From NCBI RefSeq assembly GCF_020216065.1, contig NZ_JAIWNA010000002.1, forward strand, positions 1,149,145 through 1,213,144: 64,000 nucleotides of DNA, given 5' to 3'. Below are positions 1-8,137 of the stretch, one piece after another. Below the pieces are notes generated by a model. It was not told the origin of the DNA. It did no database searches and saw nothing but the letters and a program-made list of their open reading frames with translations. The position numbers and the translations under genes were made by a program. Each line of letters begins with the position of its first letter. The stretch's first letter is position 1. The DNA is from Nocardia rosealba. Its GTDB lineage: Bacteria; Actinomycetota; Actinomycetes; Mycobacteriales; Mycobacteriaceae.

Positions 1-169
1 CCATCCACCGCGGATTACGTTCGTCGGTAACGACGTCGACATAAGCATCGCGTAACTCACCCACCCCGAAGCGGGTCGGCGGGTTCGGTACCAGGCTCGT
101 GTAGTCCTCATCCGGCAGCACCGTGTCATTGTCGTGGAACCGCCTCACTGCCGCGATACGAACTATCAT
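1..169 (-). CDS. Hypothetical protein, 5' end only (runs off left edge)
   Basis: An open frame of 56 codons starts at an ATG at 169 and continues past the window edge without a stop. The visible residues begin MIVRIAAVRRF and include the acidic and proline-rich stretch DEDYTSLVPNPPTRF, then ELRDAYVDVV. They look like ordinary coding sequence, but I do not recognise a family. The start overlaps the stop of a short upstream frame (TGATG at 167-171), which suggests translational coupling. There is no convincing ribosome binding site, so the start could be elsewhere. It lies on the same strand as the lipoprotein gene at 377-985 and may share its transcript. Confidence 0.45.
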   Translation of the reverse strand, partial: MIVRIAAVRRFHDNDTVLPDEDYTSLVPNPPTRFGVGELRDAYVDVVTDERNPRWM

Positions 170-264
170 CAGAGACCGAACCCCGGCATCCACATCGAAT
201 CCCCCTTATCGTCGACACCATCGGCCCGACCGGTGAAGCGGTGGCAAATTTCACCGTGCGTCAT
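169..264 (-). CDS. Possible short ORF coupled to the left-edge gene
   Basis: A 31-codon frame starts ATG ACG CAC GGT and ends in MWMPGFGL followed by a TGA that overlaps the ATG of the next gene by one base. The frame is open upstream to 298 but has no better start, and no ribosome binding site is visible. It could be a coupled leader peptide, or the tail of a gene whose 5' part has been lost. I do not recognise it. The overlap and strand are the main support. Confidence 0.25.
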   Translation of the reverse strand: MTHGEICHRFTGRADGVDDKGDSMWMPGFGL

Positions 265-376
265 GCCCGCTACTTCGACCGCAACCTCGGTCGGTGCTCA
301 GCTACTGCGGAGCCGCCGACATGATAGACCGCGTTTGTGGTCCCAGTACCAGCTCGAGGTCACCGCCTGAATCGTC

Positions 377-985
377 TCAACGTAGACGCGCCGAGATAAC
401 TGTGGCGATGTCGATCGTCTTGGCGCACACGTCCCAGTCAACGCCGGAGGTGATCCCCGCTGCGGCGATCCCGAGATAGAACGAGCCACCGGAGGGTACC
501 GATACGTGCACGCTACAGCTGCCGTTTCGGCCATCGGGACGTACCTCAGATTTCAACACCGCGCGCTGTCCCCCGATCGCGACCTGCTGTTCGAGTGGAT
601 CCGACACCCTTCGCTGAGAGAGATCGCTGAGGTCTGCTTTGGCCGGAGCGAATCGAATGTTGAAACGCCCCGACAACGACGTCTGGATCGAGAACCACGA
701 ACACGCCGACAAGCCCTCCGGGGGTGTGTCGGCTCGAACTACTGGGTCGAGCACGAAGCGTGCGAGATCCTCACTGTCCAGCACGCTACATGGATGATAA
801 GTGAGCTCGGCCAATGTCCACGGCTGCGGTGCCAACGCGGGAGCTGGCGAGGTCATTGCGCTCGCCGTCGTCACGGCCGCAGGCTTCGAGCCGACATCGA
901 TGCCACACCCGGCCGTCGCCACGGCAACCACCCCCATAGCCGACCACCCCAGCCACCACGGACGGGCGCAGGAACCTATCGCCAT
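377..985 (-). CDS. DUF3558-type lipoprotein
   Basis: A 202-residue secreted lipoprotein. The start ATG at 985 is set by GGGAGGAAT a few bases upstream; longer in-frame readings to 1276 have no such site. Residues 10-26 form a hydrophobic signal segment ending in a lipobox (ATAGC), so Cys27 should be the lipidated residue. The mature part carries the PC...SACSWF spacing of cysteines around Tyr/His-Pro-Cys and a later GSCSV and DVCAKT, the pattern of DUF3558 proteins that are abundant in Nocardia and mycobacteria. Function of the family is unknown; a cell-envelope role is inferred. It is transcribed leftwards toward the partial genes at the edge. Confidence 0.75.
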   Translation of the reverse strand: MAIGSCARPWWLGWSAMGVVAVATAGCGIDVGSKPAAVTTASAMTSPAPALAPQPWTLAELTYHPCSVLDSEDLARFVLDPVVRADTPPEGLSACSWFSIQTSLSGRFNIRFAPAKADLSDLSQRRVSDPLEQQVAIGGQRAVLKSEVRPDGRNGSCSVHVSVPSGGSFYLGIAAAGITSGVDWDVCAKTIDIATVISARLR

Positions 986-1552
986 CAGACATTCCTCCCG
1001 CCGCCATGAAACCAGAGCTCGCAACACGGCGCACAGCGCGCCGCTCCGAGGCCTGGGTGCTGCTGAAATCAACCGCGTAGTGGTGCGGACAAACTGTCGG
1101 TGAATTCGATGCCGACTCCGCTGGTGCAACGCAAGTGGTCCGTCAGGGTACGGGCCCTGTGTTGGCCTTGGATAGCGAAAAGCGCAGGAGGCCGACCGGC
1201 TCGGCTGTAACCTGTTCGAGGGCCTGATCGTGCTCATGCATGCCGGTCGCGTTCCACCATGACCCACGTCGTACAAGGGCTGCGCGGATCAGCCTCGTAC
1301 ACTCCGTAATCGACTCTCCCGATATCAGGCGAACCCCACCATCAGTCGTCTGGCGATCCGGAGAACCCGTGGGAGTTATAAGGAACCCGATCGGCTCGAG
1401 TCCTCATGGCAGGCAATGACTCAGCATGAGGGACTGCGATCTCGGAGATGCCGGTTCGATGTGTAATCCGTTGCGCCTGAGCTCAACTGAGCAGCCTTTG
1501 ATGTCGTGTGGACTGGTTGTCCGCTCGAAGACGGAGCGTCTAGCGTGTTGGC
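986..1552. other. Intergenic region, 567 nt, no supported gene
   Basis: It lies between divergently transcribed genes (lipoprotein leftwards, PLP enzyme rightwards) and must hold both promoters. All frames are short or have atypical residue composition. I saw no clear inverted repeat, RNA gene or confident -35/-10 pair. Confidence 0.5.
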
Positions 1553-2692
1553 GTGAGCGTGTATCGGGATCCCGTGGACGGCAGCGAGTACCCCCTGGAT
1601 GAGCCCCGGTGGCGGTCTGCGGCAGGACGCCCACTGTGGATCGACCCGGGAGCCGGACTCGACCGTTCCGATATCGATGTCTCCGCACGGTCGCTGTGGC
1701 GGTACCGCGCGGCGCTGCCGGTGGAGTTCTCGGATCCGATCTCGCTCGGTGAGGGCTCGACGCCGCTGCTGGAACGGGAATGGGAGCGTGGCGGGCGACC
1801 GCTGTTCAAACTGGACTTCCTGAATCCGACCGGCAGCTTCAAAGACCGCGGCACGAGCGTGATGCTGTCCTATCTGCGCGATCGCGGAATCCGGTCGATA
1901 CTCGAAGACAGCTCCGGCAATGGCGGCTCCTCGATCGCGGGGTACGGCGCCGCGGGCGGTCTACGGGTGAAGATCCTCGCGCCCGCGTCGACCTCGTCGG
2001 CCAAGATCGCGCAGGTTCGAGCCTTCGGCGCGGAGTTGCAGCTGGTGGAGGGCCTGCGCGAGGAGTCGCAGAACGAGGCGATCCGGCAAGCCGAGGGCGA
2101 CGCCTTCTACGCCAGCCACAACTGGCAGGCGTTCTTCCTGCAAGGCACCAAGACCCTCGCCTACGAGCTGTGGGAAGACCTCGGGTTTCGCGCGCCCGAC
2201 AATGTCGTCGTCCCGGTCGGCGCGGGCAGCAGTCTGCTGGGATGCTGGCTCGGGTTCCGTGAACTGTTGCGCGCGGGACAGATCGAGCGGATGCCGCGCC
2301 TGTTCGCCGCGCAGCCGCTGAACTGCTCACCGGTCGATGCGAGCTTCACCGCCGGCACCGACCAGCCGGTCGAGCGCGCGGTGGCGCCGACGATCGCGCA
2401 AGGCACGTCGATCGCCCGCCCGCTACGGCTGACACAGATGATCGCGGCGCTGCGCGACAGCGGGGGCGCCACGGTCACGATCCCCGAGAACGACATCGTG
2501 CACGCGCTGGAAAAACTGTGCTCGAGCGGCCTGTTCGTCGAGCCGACCAGCGCATGCGCGGCCGCGGCGTATTCGGCCCTGTTGACGTCGGGACACATCA
2601 CGCCGGCGGAGGAAACCGTGGTCTTCCTCACCGGCTCAGGGTTGAAGGCCGCGCCCACGGTGGCCGAACTGCTGGATACAGCGCACGAATGA
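1553..2692 (+). CDS. Threonine-synthase-like PLP-dependent enzyme
   Basis: A 379-residue cytosolic fold-type II PLP enzyme. The PLP lysine is Lys97 in the signature PTGSFKDRG (residues 92-100), which matches threonine synthase and its relatives. A Ser/Gly-rich phosphate-binding loop SSGNGGSS follows at about 119-126, and a second glycine loop VGAGSSLLG lies near 222-230. Family members convert O-phosphohomoserine to threonine or act on related beta-substituted amino acids. No homoserine pathway genes are nearby, so the substrate cannot be assigned. The GTG start at 1553 agrees with the usual N-terminus length, but no strong ribosome binding site precedes it. The gene stands alone. Confidence 0.8.
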   Translation: MSVYRDPVDGSEYPLDEPRWRSAAGRPLWIDPGAGLDRSDIDVSARSLWRYRAALPVEFSDPISLGEGSTPLLEREWERGGRPLFKLDFLNPTGSFKDRGTSVMLSYLRDRGIRSILEDSSGNGGSSIAGYGAAGGLRVKILAPASTSSAKIAQVRAFGAELQLVEGLREESQNEAIRQAEGDAFYASHNWQAFFLQGTKTLAYELWEDLGFRAPDNVVVPVGAGSSLLGCWLGFRELLRAGQIERMPRLFAAQPLNCSPVDASFTAGTDQPVERAVAPTIAQGTSIARPLRLTQMIAALRDSGGATVTIPENDIVHALEKLCSSGLFVEPTSACAAAAYSALLTSGHITPAEETVVFLTGSGLKAAPTVAELLDTAHE

Positions 2693-2997
2693 GCGGCATC
2701 GCACACAACTCCGCATTTCGCTCGCGACCGCGATTTGTCGAGGGTCTGGACTCCGATCCGGTCGGAAACGGCATCGGGACGACCAAAGCGGCGAGGTTGG
2801 GTTCAGGGTCGACTACAAACCGATCTCTGCCGTCACCCTCAGCGGGTTGGATGGCCTGATCCAGGTCATCTGGAACCGTTAGTGCCGCCGTGGAACTGAT
2901 CCCGGGTACGAACCGGGTCGCCGCCAGCAGCAAATAGGTGGGTACGGCCCACCTATCTGCATACCCGCGATGACGGTCTACTACGGCAGAAGCCGGT
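2693..2997. other. Intergenic region between convergent genes, no supported gene
   Basis: About 300 nt between the ends of the PLP enzyme gene and the small secreted protein gene. Frames on both strands lack starts with ribosome binding sites, and I saw no strong terminator hairpin. Confidence 0.4.
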
Positions 2998-3213
2998 TCA
3001 GGACGGAAGTCCGTCGGGGAAGCACACGGGACGCCAGATTGTGCCGCAAAAGAAGTTGTTGAGATCAGCGGAACCGCTGGCGATAGCGCCGGTACCGATC
3101 GGGTGGAGTTCATGACTCTGCGGTACGGCGACGGCATGCGCCGGGGCAACAGACATCAGAACCGCACCGCCCAGCAATGCGCTGGCGATGAGGACGCGAT
3201 CGACGCGAATCAT
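2998..3213 (-). CDS. Small secreted protein
   Basis: A 71-residue protein with a textbook export signal: MIRVDR, a hydrophobic core LIASALLGGAVLMSV and a cleavage site after APAHA (about residue 27). The mature peptide is only about 44 residues and contains two cysteines in NNFFCGTIWRPVCFPDG, probably a disulfide. Short secreted peptides with a pair of cysteines are common in Nocardia; none has a firm function that I can name. The ribosome binding site is weak. It is monocistronic and faces the PLP enzyme gene. Confidence 0.6.
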   Translation of the reverse strand: MIRVDRVLIASALLGGAVLMSVAPAHAVAVPQSHELHPIGTGAIASGSADLNNFFCGTIWRPVCFPDGLPS

Positions 3214-3498
3214 ATGAAACCGATCTGCTCGAGTTGGATCCGGTCACGAATATGACCTCGCTCAGCACATCGATCAACGAACACCGGCCGTTACGAGCCC
3301 AATGCCGTTGTGGCGTAGCCGAACCGAGGACGGATCCTGCCAGCCGCCTTCGCGCGCCGGTCGTCACCACGCGTCGGTCTCAGCCGAACGCGAACACTGT
3401 GGCTTAACGCGGTCATCTCTTCTTCGGCAGGTAGAAGCTGGCGCGGGCCCATCGCGGCCGCCTACGAGAACATGCAACCGCCCGAGGTCTTGCCTCGC
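3214..3498. other. Intergenic region, no supported gene
   Basis: Divergent spacer between the small secreted protein and the TetR operon. Frames here lack credible starts. The operator-like repeat at 3499-3530 lies at its right end. Confidence 0.4.
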
Positions 3499-3530
3499 GT
3501 AGTGACCATATGACAGCATTGGGTCACTAC
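3499..3530. promoter_or_regulatory. Perfect 9-bp inverted repeat, likely TetR operator
   Basis: GTAGTGACC (3499-3507) and its exact reverse complement GGTCACTAC (3522-3530) are separated by 14 bp. The repeat ends directly before the ribosome binding site AAAGGAG of the TetR gene, the usual place for an autoregulatory operator. Confidence 0.55.
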
Positions 3531-3542
3531 AAAGGAGCGCAC

Positions 3543-4223
3543 ATGCCCCGACGTCTACTTCCCGACCGCCGGGGGCGCATTCTTGCCGCAGCACAGCAAC
3601 TGCTGCTGGACAAGGGGTGGCCCGCAACGACGGTGTCGGCGATCGCCGCTCGTGCGGGTATCGGCAAAGGTGCCATATACCTGGAGTTTCCGGACAAGCC
3701 CGCGATCCTCGCCGCAGTCCTGCAAGACCGGATGCGGCAGTTGAGCGTTCAGGTGCATACCCGGGTGGTCGAGGCCCCGGACCTCGTCGATCTGCCGGCG
3801 GTCTACCGCTTCGGGGTCGAGGCTCTCCTCGCGGATCCGTTGATGTGCGCGCTGTACACCGGTGACCAGAACGTGCTCGGCGACCACGTTCAGACCGTCA
3901 CCGACGACCGCTATCTGCAGCGCCAGGACTGGCTCGGTGACTATATCGCTCGCCTTCAAGACATCGGTGTCATCGACGCGACCATCCCCGCCGACACCAT
4001 CACCCAGTTACTCAGCGTGTTCACCGTCGGTTTGGTCCATGCGCCGGGAACGCTCGGTGCGACCAGCGCGGAAATGCTCTCGGCCACTGTGGGTTTGTTC
4101 GCTGATCTCGTCGGGCGCGGGCTCGCGACCGGCCTCCCCACCGATCCCGAAGCGGCGCGCGCGGCACAGCTCGAATTGCTCGAACGGCTGGAAACCCAAC
4201 TCGATCCGCAGGAGCCGCCATGA
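3543..4223 (+). CDS. TetR-family transcriptional regulator
   Basis: A 226-residue repressor. The N-terminal helix-turn-helix is clear: RILAAAQQLLLDKGW, then TVSAIAARAGIGKGAIYLEFPDK, with the recognition helix and the conserved Y-x-F/H-F close at about residues 33-50. The C-terminal ligand domain is not informative. The ATG at 3543 is chosen because AAAGGAG sits 6 bases upstream; an earlier ATG at 3513 lies inside the inverted repeat. Its stop overlaps the start of the hydrolase gene (ATGA), so the two are translated together, and the hydrolase is the likely target. The palindrome at 3499-3530 suggests autorepression. Confidence 0.85.
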   Translation: MPRRLLPDRRGRILAAAQQLLLDKGWPATTVSAIAARAGIGKGAIYLEFPDKPAILAAVLQDRMRQLSVQVHTRVVEAPDLVDLPAVYRFGVEALLADPLMCALYTGDQNVLGDHVQTVTDDRYLQRQDWLGDYIARLQDIGVIDATIPADTITQLLSVFTVGLVHAPGTLGATSAEMLSATVGLFADLVGRGLATGLPTDPEAARAAQLELLERLETQLDPQEPP

Positions 4224-5101
4224 CCGACATTTTCGACACCTACACCGACGTGACCGTCGCCGGAGGCCCGGTACGGCTGTATCGCGCAGGCGATGTCGGG
4301 CCGCCGTTGCTCCTGCTGCACGGCGGAATGCTGGACACCGCGCAAGGTGTGTGGCGGCGGATCGTGCCCGACCTCGCCACCGACCATCGCGTCTACGCCA
4401 TAGACCTCCCCCGCCACGGCAACAGCCGCCCCTGGCAAGGAGTCCTCGACGACGCCTTCTACCGGCGGTTCGTCCACGAGCTGCTCGACACTTTCGACCT
4501 GCCCGGAGTCGCGATCATCGGTATCTCACTCGGCGCAGGCGTCGCGACCGGATACGCCTTGGACCACCCTGAACGAGTCACCGCGCTGATCGCCATCGGC
4601 CCCGGCGGAATCGGCGCAAAACGCCCAGCACAATTCCTCACCTGGTTACTCATCCGAACCCCCGGTGTCCTGCGGGTCACCAGCCGATACCTCGCTCGCC
4701 ATCCCCGATCGATCCGCAAGTCGATGGCCAGCACCCTCACCGCAGGCGCGAACACCCCCGATTTCGACACCATCGTCGAGCTGGCCACCGCCGAAGCCGT
4801 AGCGAAAGCCGAACACGGCGAACCGGTTCTCGACGACTGGATGACCCGCGCATACGGCCCATTCGCCATGCGCCTCAACCATTTACCGGCCCTCCAGAAC
4901 CTGACCACACCCACGCTGTGGATCCGCGGTGGCAACGACTCACTGGTCGGTGCAGCCGAGATCTCGGCTGCCGCCGCCGCAACACCAAACAGTCACCTGG
5001 TCACCATCCCTGACGCCGGACACATCGTTACCTACGACCAGCCCGAGGAATTCAATCGTCTTGCTCGCGAGTTCTTGGAGGCGACACTCGATCGCTGTTG
5101 A
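4220..5101 (+). CDS. Alpha/beta hydrolase
   Basis: A 293-residue alpha/beta-hydrolase-fold enzyme. It shows the oxyanion loop LLLLHGGM (about 30-37), the nucleophile elbow GISLGAG (Ser near residue 97), an acid in GGNDSLVG and the catalytic His in DAGHIVTY. No signal peptide is visible, so it acts in the cytosol. It starts within the stop of the preceding TetR gene (ATGA overlap) and is the obvious regulated target. The substrate cannot be read from sequence; small esters, lactones or epoxides are all possible. Confidence 0.82.
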   Translation: MTDIFDTYTDVTVAGGPVRLYRAGDVGPPLLLLHGGMLDTAQGVWRRIVPDLATDHRVYAIDLPRHGNSRPWQGVLDDAFYRRFVHELLDTFDLPGVAIIGISLGAGVATGYALDHPERVTALIAIGPGGIGAKRPAQFLTWLLIRTPGVLRVTSRYLARHPRSIRKSMASTLTAGANTPDFDTIVELATAEAVAKAEHGEPVLDDWMTRAYGPFAMRLNHLPALQNLTTPTLWIRGGNDSLVGAAEISAAAAATPNSHLVTIPDAGHIVTYDQPEEFNRLAREFLEATLDRC

Positions 5102-5261
5102 CCGAGCCGCTTCGCGACAGCGCTCTTCCGAGAACCACCCATTTGATCGGTCGGCTGAATCATCTGACGGTATCAGTGATTCCAGCACAGACGCTGCCAC
5201 CCGCCACGATGTTCGTGTGGCCCCCGCCTGGCCTCAACGACATCCATTACAGTCGAGGATC

Positions 5262-5813
5262 GTGGATCAGCTTCAGGAAGTACCAACACCGCCAACGATC
5301 TTTCGATCTTCGTGGGTCCGTTGGCTGGAGCTGATTCTGTTGGGGCTGATCGGGATCGCGGGCGGCTGGTTGCTCCTCGTATTCACCACCACCCAATCCG
5401 CGCTGACGTTCCCTGTCCTCGGTGCGATCATCTCGGGAACCCTTTCTCTGCTGCTCGGACTGCATCACCTCGTCCGTCGTTCACCCGATGTAGCAGTCGA
5501 CGATCACGGGGTGACGTTCGGCCCGTTCGGCCGAATTCCGTGGGCCGGGATATCGCGTATCCATCTGCGCGCATCCCAGACCATGAGGTACCTGGCCATC
5601 GAACTGGTCGAGCCTGGGCCGAAGCTCACTGAAAGGCGTTGGCCCAGATGGGTGTACGGCCCGATCGGCAAGATCTATGCCGGATACCCGCTCACCGTCT
5701 CGGAGCGCTGGCTACGCCCGATATCGCTGGACGACATCGCTGATGAACTCCTCAGACGAAACCCTGGCCTGGTCATCACAAGATCAGAACAGTCAGGACT
5801 CCGCTGGTGGTGA
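5262..5813 (+). CDS. Membrane protein with two TM helices and a PH-like tail
   Basis: A protein of about 183 residues. Two adjacent hydrophobic helices (LELILLGLIGIAGGWLLLVF and FPVLGAIISGTLSLLLGL) are followed by a soluble part starting SPDVAVDDHGVTFGPFGRIPW, which resembles the bacterial PH-like/STM3941 group of membrane-anchored proteins. The start is uncertain: the frame is open far upstream, and I chose the GTG at 5262 just before the TM region; a GTG at 5217 is an alternative. It follows the hydrolase gene on the same strand after 160 nt. Function unknown. Confidence 0.55.
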   Translation: MDQLQEVPTPPTIFRSSWVRWLELILLGLIGIAGGWLLLVFTTTQSALTFPVLGAIISGTLSLLLGLHHLVRRSPDVAVDDHGVTFGPFGRIPWAGISRIHLRASQTMRYLAIELVEPGPKLTERRWPRWVYGPIGKIYAGYPLTVSERWLRPISLDDIADELLRRNPGLVITRSEQSGLRWW

Positions 5814-6127
5814 GGTCTGTCCCGAGCCGTTTCGACCCTGTGGAAAGACCCCGGCTAGCCTGGCTCCCGGATGGGCGCCAGCGGACAAAGGCGACGATCG
5901 CCAACAGCGCCAGCGCGGTCGTCTGCGAAATCAACAACACCGAACCATCGGCACAGTACGGCTTTGACCCCCTAGAAAGTCGGTGGCACCCAGCCCGTAG
6001 CCGCGCCGAGTGCGAGTGCGGGGCCACGCCTTAGATCATGTCACCCAATCGAATTCGCTCGAGCGGCCACGGATCTCAGCCTGTACTAGTGTGCTCGACG
6101 AACACGAAGGCACTGTTAGGGGTACGG
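5814..6127. other. Intergenic region, possible membrane-protein remnant
   Basis: No intact gene. On the minus strand one frame (about 5776-5970) reads through a hydrophobic stretch, LLISQTTALALLAIVAFV, followed by RWRPSG, which looks like a decayed transmembrane segment, but it has no credible start. Near the right end it must hold the promoter of the lipoprotein gene at 6128. Confidence 0.3.
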
Positions 6128-6859
6128 ATGGAGTCAAAGCGTGTCGGCCGCAAGGTCATCGACCCCGGTCGCCTCGATCCGGACACTCCGCAGCGGTGTT
6201 CCTTCCAGCAGTTCCAACAGTGGCTGTCGACACGTATCCAGACTCCGGTCGGCCATGAACGCGTACTGACGCTGCCCAAAGCGGCAGCGACAGTGACGCT
6301 CGTGCTAGCGGCGGCGGTCGCGTCAGCGGGTTGTAGCTACCTCCCTCTGATCTCCGAATTCAGGGATGGGTGTAAAAAGCTGTCGAATAGCGACGTCATC
6401 GGTGTGTTAGGTGCAGGAGCGGAAGTCGACGGATTCAATTACAGGCCTCAGCCTTCCGTGGCTCCGGACCCGGGCGCGGACAGAAACGTGCTGGCGGGAG
6501 GGGACATCTGCGCTCGGTATGTCAGCGGATGGAAGGACGGCGACCGCCGGGGCAACAGTATGGTGTACGCGAGGACTCAGACCGGAAGCGATGCGACAGC
6601 TGTATTCCGACGTGAGCGGGAAAATGCTCTGAACCGCGACCCCCAGGACACGCAAACGCTGAGAACCTTCTTCTCGAGCGACACCCGGCTCGGCGACGAA
6701 GCGTTCTGCACGGTCACCAAGGACGCCGACGACCCCACCCACGGCGTGCTGGTACGTTTCGGCGACAAGGTGGCATACGCCGATGTTCCGACGCTCGGCA
6801 ACCTGACAGAAGCGGAAAACTGCGATCGGGCCCGACGGCTCGCCAACGAACTCGGCTAG
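6128..6859 (+). CDS. Putative lipoprotein with long N-terminal extension
   Basis: A 243-residue protein. A hydrophobic segment at about residues 51-66 ends in a lipobox VASAGC with Cys69, suggesting export and lipidation. The first 45 residues are charged and polar, unusually long for a lipoprotein signal, so either the true start is later or the segment is a type II anchor. The ATG at 6128 has AGGGG six bases upstream. The domain after the Cys has the cysteines DGCKKL, GDICARY, EAFCTV and ENCDRA, a spacing reminiscent of DUF3558-like lipoproteins. Function unknown. Confidence 0.6.
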   Translation: MESKRVGRKVIDPGRLDPDTPQRCSFQQFQQWLSTRIQTPVGHERVLTLPKAAATVTLVLAAAVASAGCSYLPLISEFRDGCKKLSNSDVIGVLGAGAEVDGFNYRPQPSVAPDPGADRNVLAGGDICARYVSGWKDGDRRGNSMVYARTQTGSDATAVFRRERENALNRDPQDTQTLRTFFSSDTRLGDEAFCTVTKDADDPTHGVLVRFGDKVAYADVPTLGNLTEAENCDRARRLANELG

Positions 6860-7154
6860 GTATTGCCTGCCACTGTTTCGAGCCATTCCACTGCAATGGT
6901 CATGGCGAATCCGGGGCGGTAGGGCAGGGCAAGCCACTTTCGGTCCGGGCCGGCGGCGTCGAGCCGAGTCCACCAATGCGCGACGTCGACTTTCACCGAC
7001 AGCGCCTGCTCACCGAAATCGAAGATGTGTCGTCGGGTATCCAACCATTGGCGAAGATATCGCGTGCTTGCAACTCTACAATCAGGGTGCAGTCGATTCG
7101 TATTGGCCTTCAGGGGTTACCAAGACGAAGCGATCCCACCGTGATCTGGTGCAT
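6856..7154 (-). pseudogene. Probable frameshifted remnant of a small protein gene
   Basis: The minus strand shows protein-like sequence split over frames. The 3' part (to 6856) reads TRYLRQWLDTRRHIF...ALSVKVDVAHWWTRLDA...LALPYRPGFAMTIAVEWLETVA and is very plausible coding, yet its only in-frame starts are TTG or CTG. Just upstream another frame reads RWDRFVLVTPEGQYESTAP before a stop, and an ATG at 7154 opens a third frame (MHQITVGS). One or two indels would join them. I do not recognise the family. Its stop overlaps the stop of the lipoprotein gene on the other strand. Confidence 0.35.
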
Positions 7155-7251
7155 GGATTACTTGTTCCGACGGCGCACCGGTGACGGGCTCATCATCTGA
7201 ACCTCACAGTGCGACATGCCGGCGCGGCCAACCGTCGTCATCGAGTCGTTG

Positions 7252-8016
7252 TCAGTGGTTGGCTGTGCGTACGGCGGTTGCGGCCAGGGTGGTGTAGTTC
7301 ATCGTGAAGGATCCGCCCAAGGAGTCGATGGCGTTTCCAACCGCGTCCAGTATCTCCGCCTGCTGATCGGGATGGAGCTGGGTGAGACCGCCTGTGGTGG
7401 GAAGCAATTCCAGCCATTGCTCGCGTGTATAGGACCGCTGCCAGTCGAATAACCACTGTTCGGGATCGTCGAACTGTTCGTTCTCACGGATCTGGGCGGC
7501 GAATCTCGCGTATCCCTCCTGGTAGAGCGCAAGGGGGCGTCGAGCGGGCTGGCCGCTGAGCGGGGAGTCCGGCGCGATCCGCCGGTAGGCCGCGGCGAAC
7601 GGTTCCGCCACCTCGGCGGGTGGCTCGTACACGTGACCGAAGATCGCCAGTCGTCCCCCGGGACGCAGCACGTCGGCCGCCTTGGCGGTACCGGTCACGG
7701 GGTCCACCCAATGCCACGACTGAGCGGCGATGACCGCATCGAAGGTGCGGCCACGTGGTTGCCACCTCTCGAAGGTCGCCACCTCGACCTGCACGCCGTG
7801 GGCTCGCGCGAAGTCGGCCATCCGGGCATCGGGTTCGACGCCGAGCACGTCGCAGCCCGCGGCTTGGAACTGCCGGGCCGCGATGCCGGTACCACAGCCG
7901 ACGTCGAGCACGTCCGCCCTGGAGTTCCCGGCGAGAATCCGCTCCACCAGTCCTGCGGGGTAGCGGGGGCGCGCGCGGTCGTAGCGCTGCGCGTCGATGC
8001 CGAACGACTCGGCCAT
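7252..8016 (-). CDS. Class I SAM-dependent methyltransferase
   Basis: A 254-residue methyltransferase. Motif I is VLDVGCGTGIAA (about 35-46), followed by the acidic end of beta-2 in VLGVEPD and motif IV/post regions SWHWVDP and LRPGGRLAIFG. The start MAESFGIDAQRYDRARPRYP is typical of this UbiE/trans-aconitate-like group and fits the ATG at 8016; an ATG at 8067 lies inside the tandem palindrome and is unlikely. It is divergent from the TetR gene at 8138, and the operators between them indicate control by that TetR. Substrate unknown. Confidence 0.82.
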   Translation of the reverse strand: MAESFGIDAQRYDRARPRYPAGLVERILAGNSRADVLDVGCGTGIAARQFQAAGCDVLGVEPDARMADFARAHGVQVEVATFERWQPRGRTFDAVIAAQSWHWVDPVTGTAKAADVLRPGGRLAIFGHVYEPPAEVAEPFAAAYRRIAPDSPLSGQPARRPLALYQEGYARFAAQIRENEQFDDPEQWLFDWQRSYTREQWLELLPTTGGLTQLHPDQQAEILDAVGNAIDSLGGSFTMNYTTLAATAVRTANH

Positions 8017-8058
8017 GCGCCGATCCTCGCGCGGCAGGGGTGGTTCTTCTCGCGATAG

Positions 8059-8096
8059 AGTGGGCATGCGCCCACTCTAGTGGGCGCATGCCCACT
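8059..8096. promoter_or_regulatory. Two abutting 18-bp palindromes, TetR operator pair
   Basis: Two perfect palindromic sites, AGTGGGC-ATGC-GCCCACT (8059-8076) and AGTGGGC-GCAT-GCCCACT (8079-8096), lie 20 bp apart centre to centre. The second is the exact reverse complement of the first. They fill the gap between the divergent methyltransferase and TetR genes and should repress both. Confidence 0.7.
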
Positions 8097-8137
8097 AGGC
8101 AATAATACCGGTGAATCGACGCACGAGAGGACCGCCA

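Noticed and set aside
986..1276. Longer start for the DUF3558 lipoprotein
   Set aside because: It would place about 97 polar residues before the signal peptide, while ATG 985 has a strong ribosome binding site.
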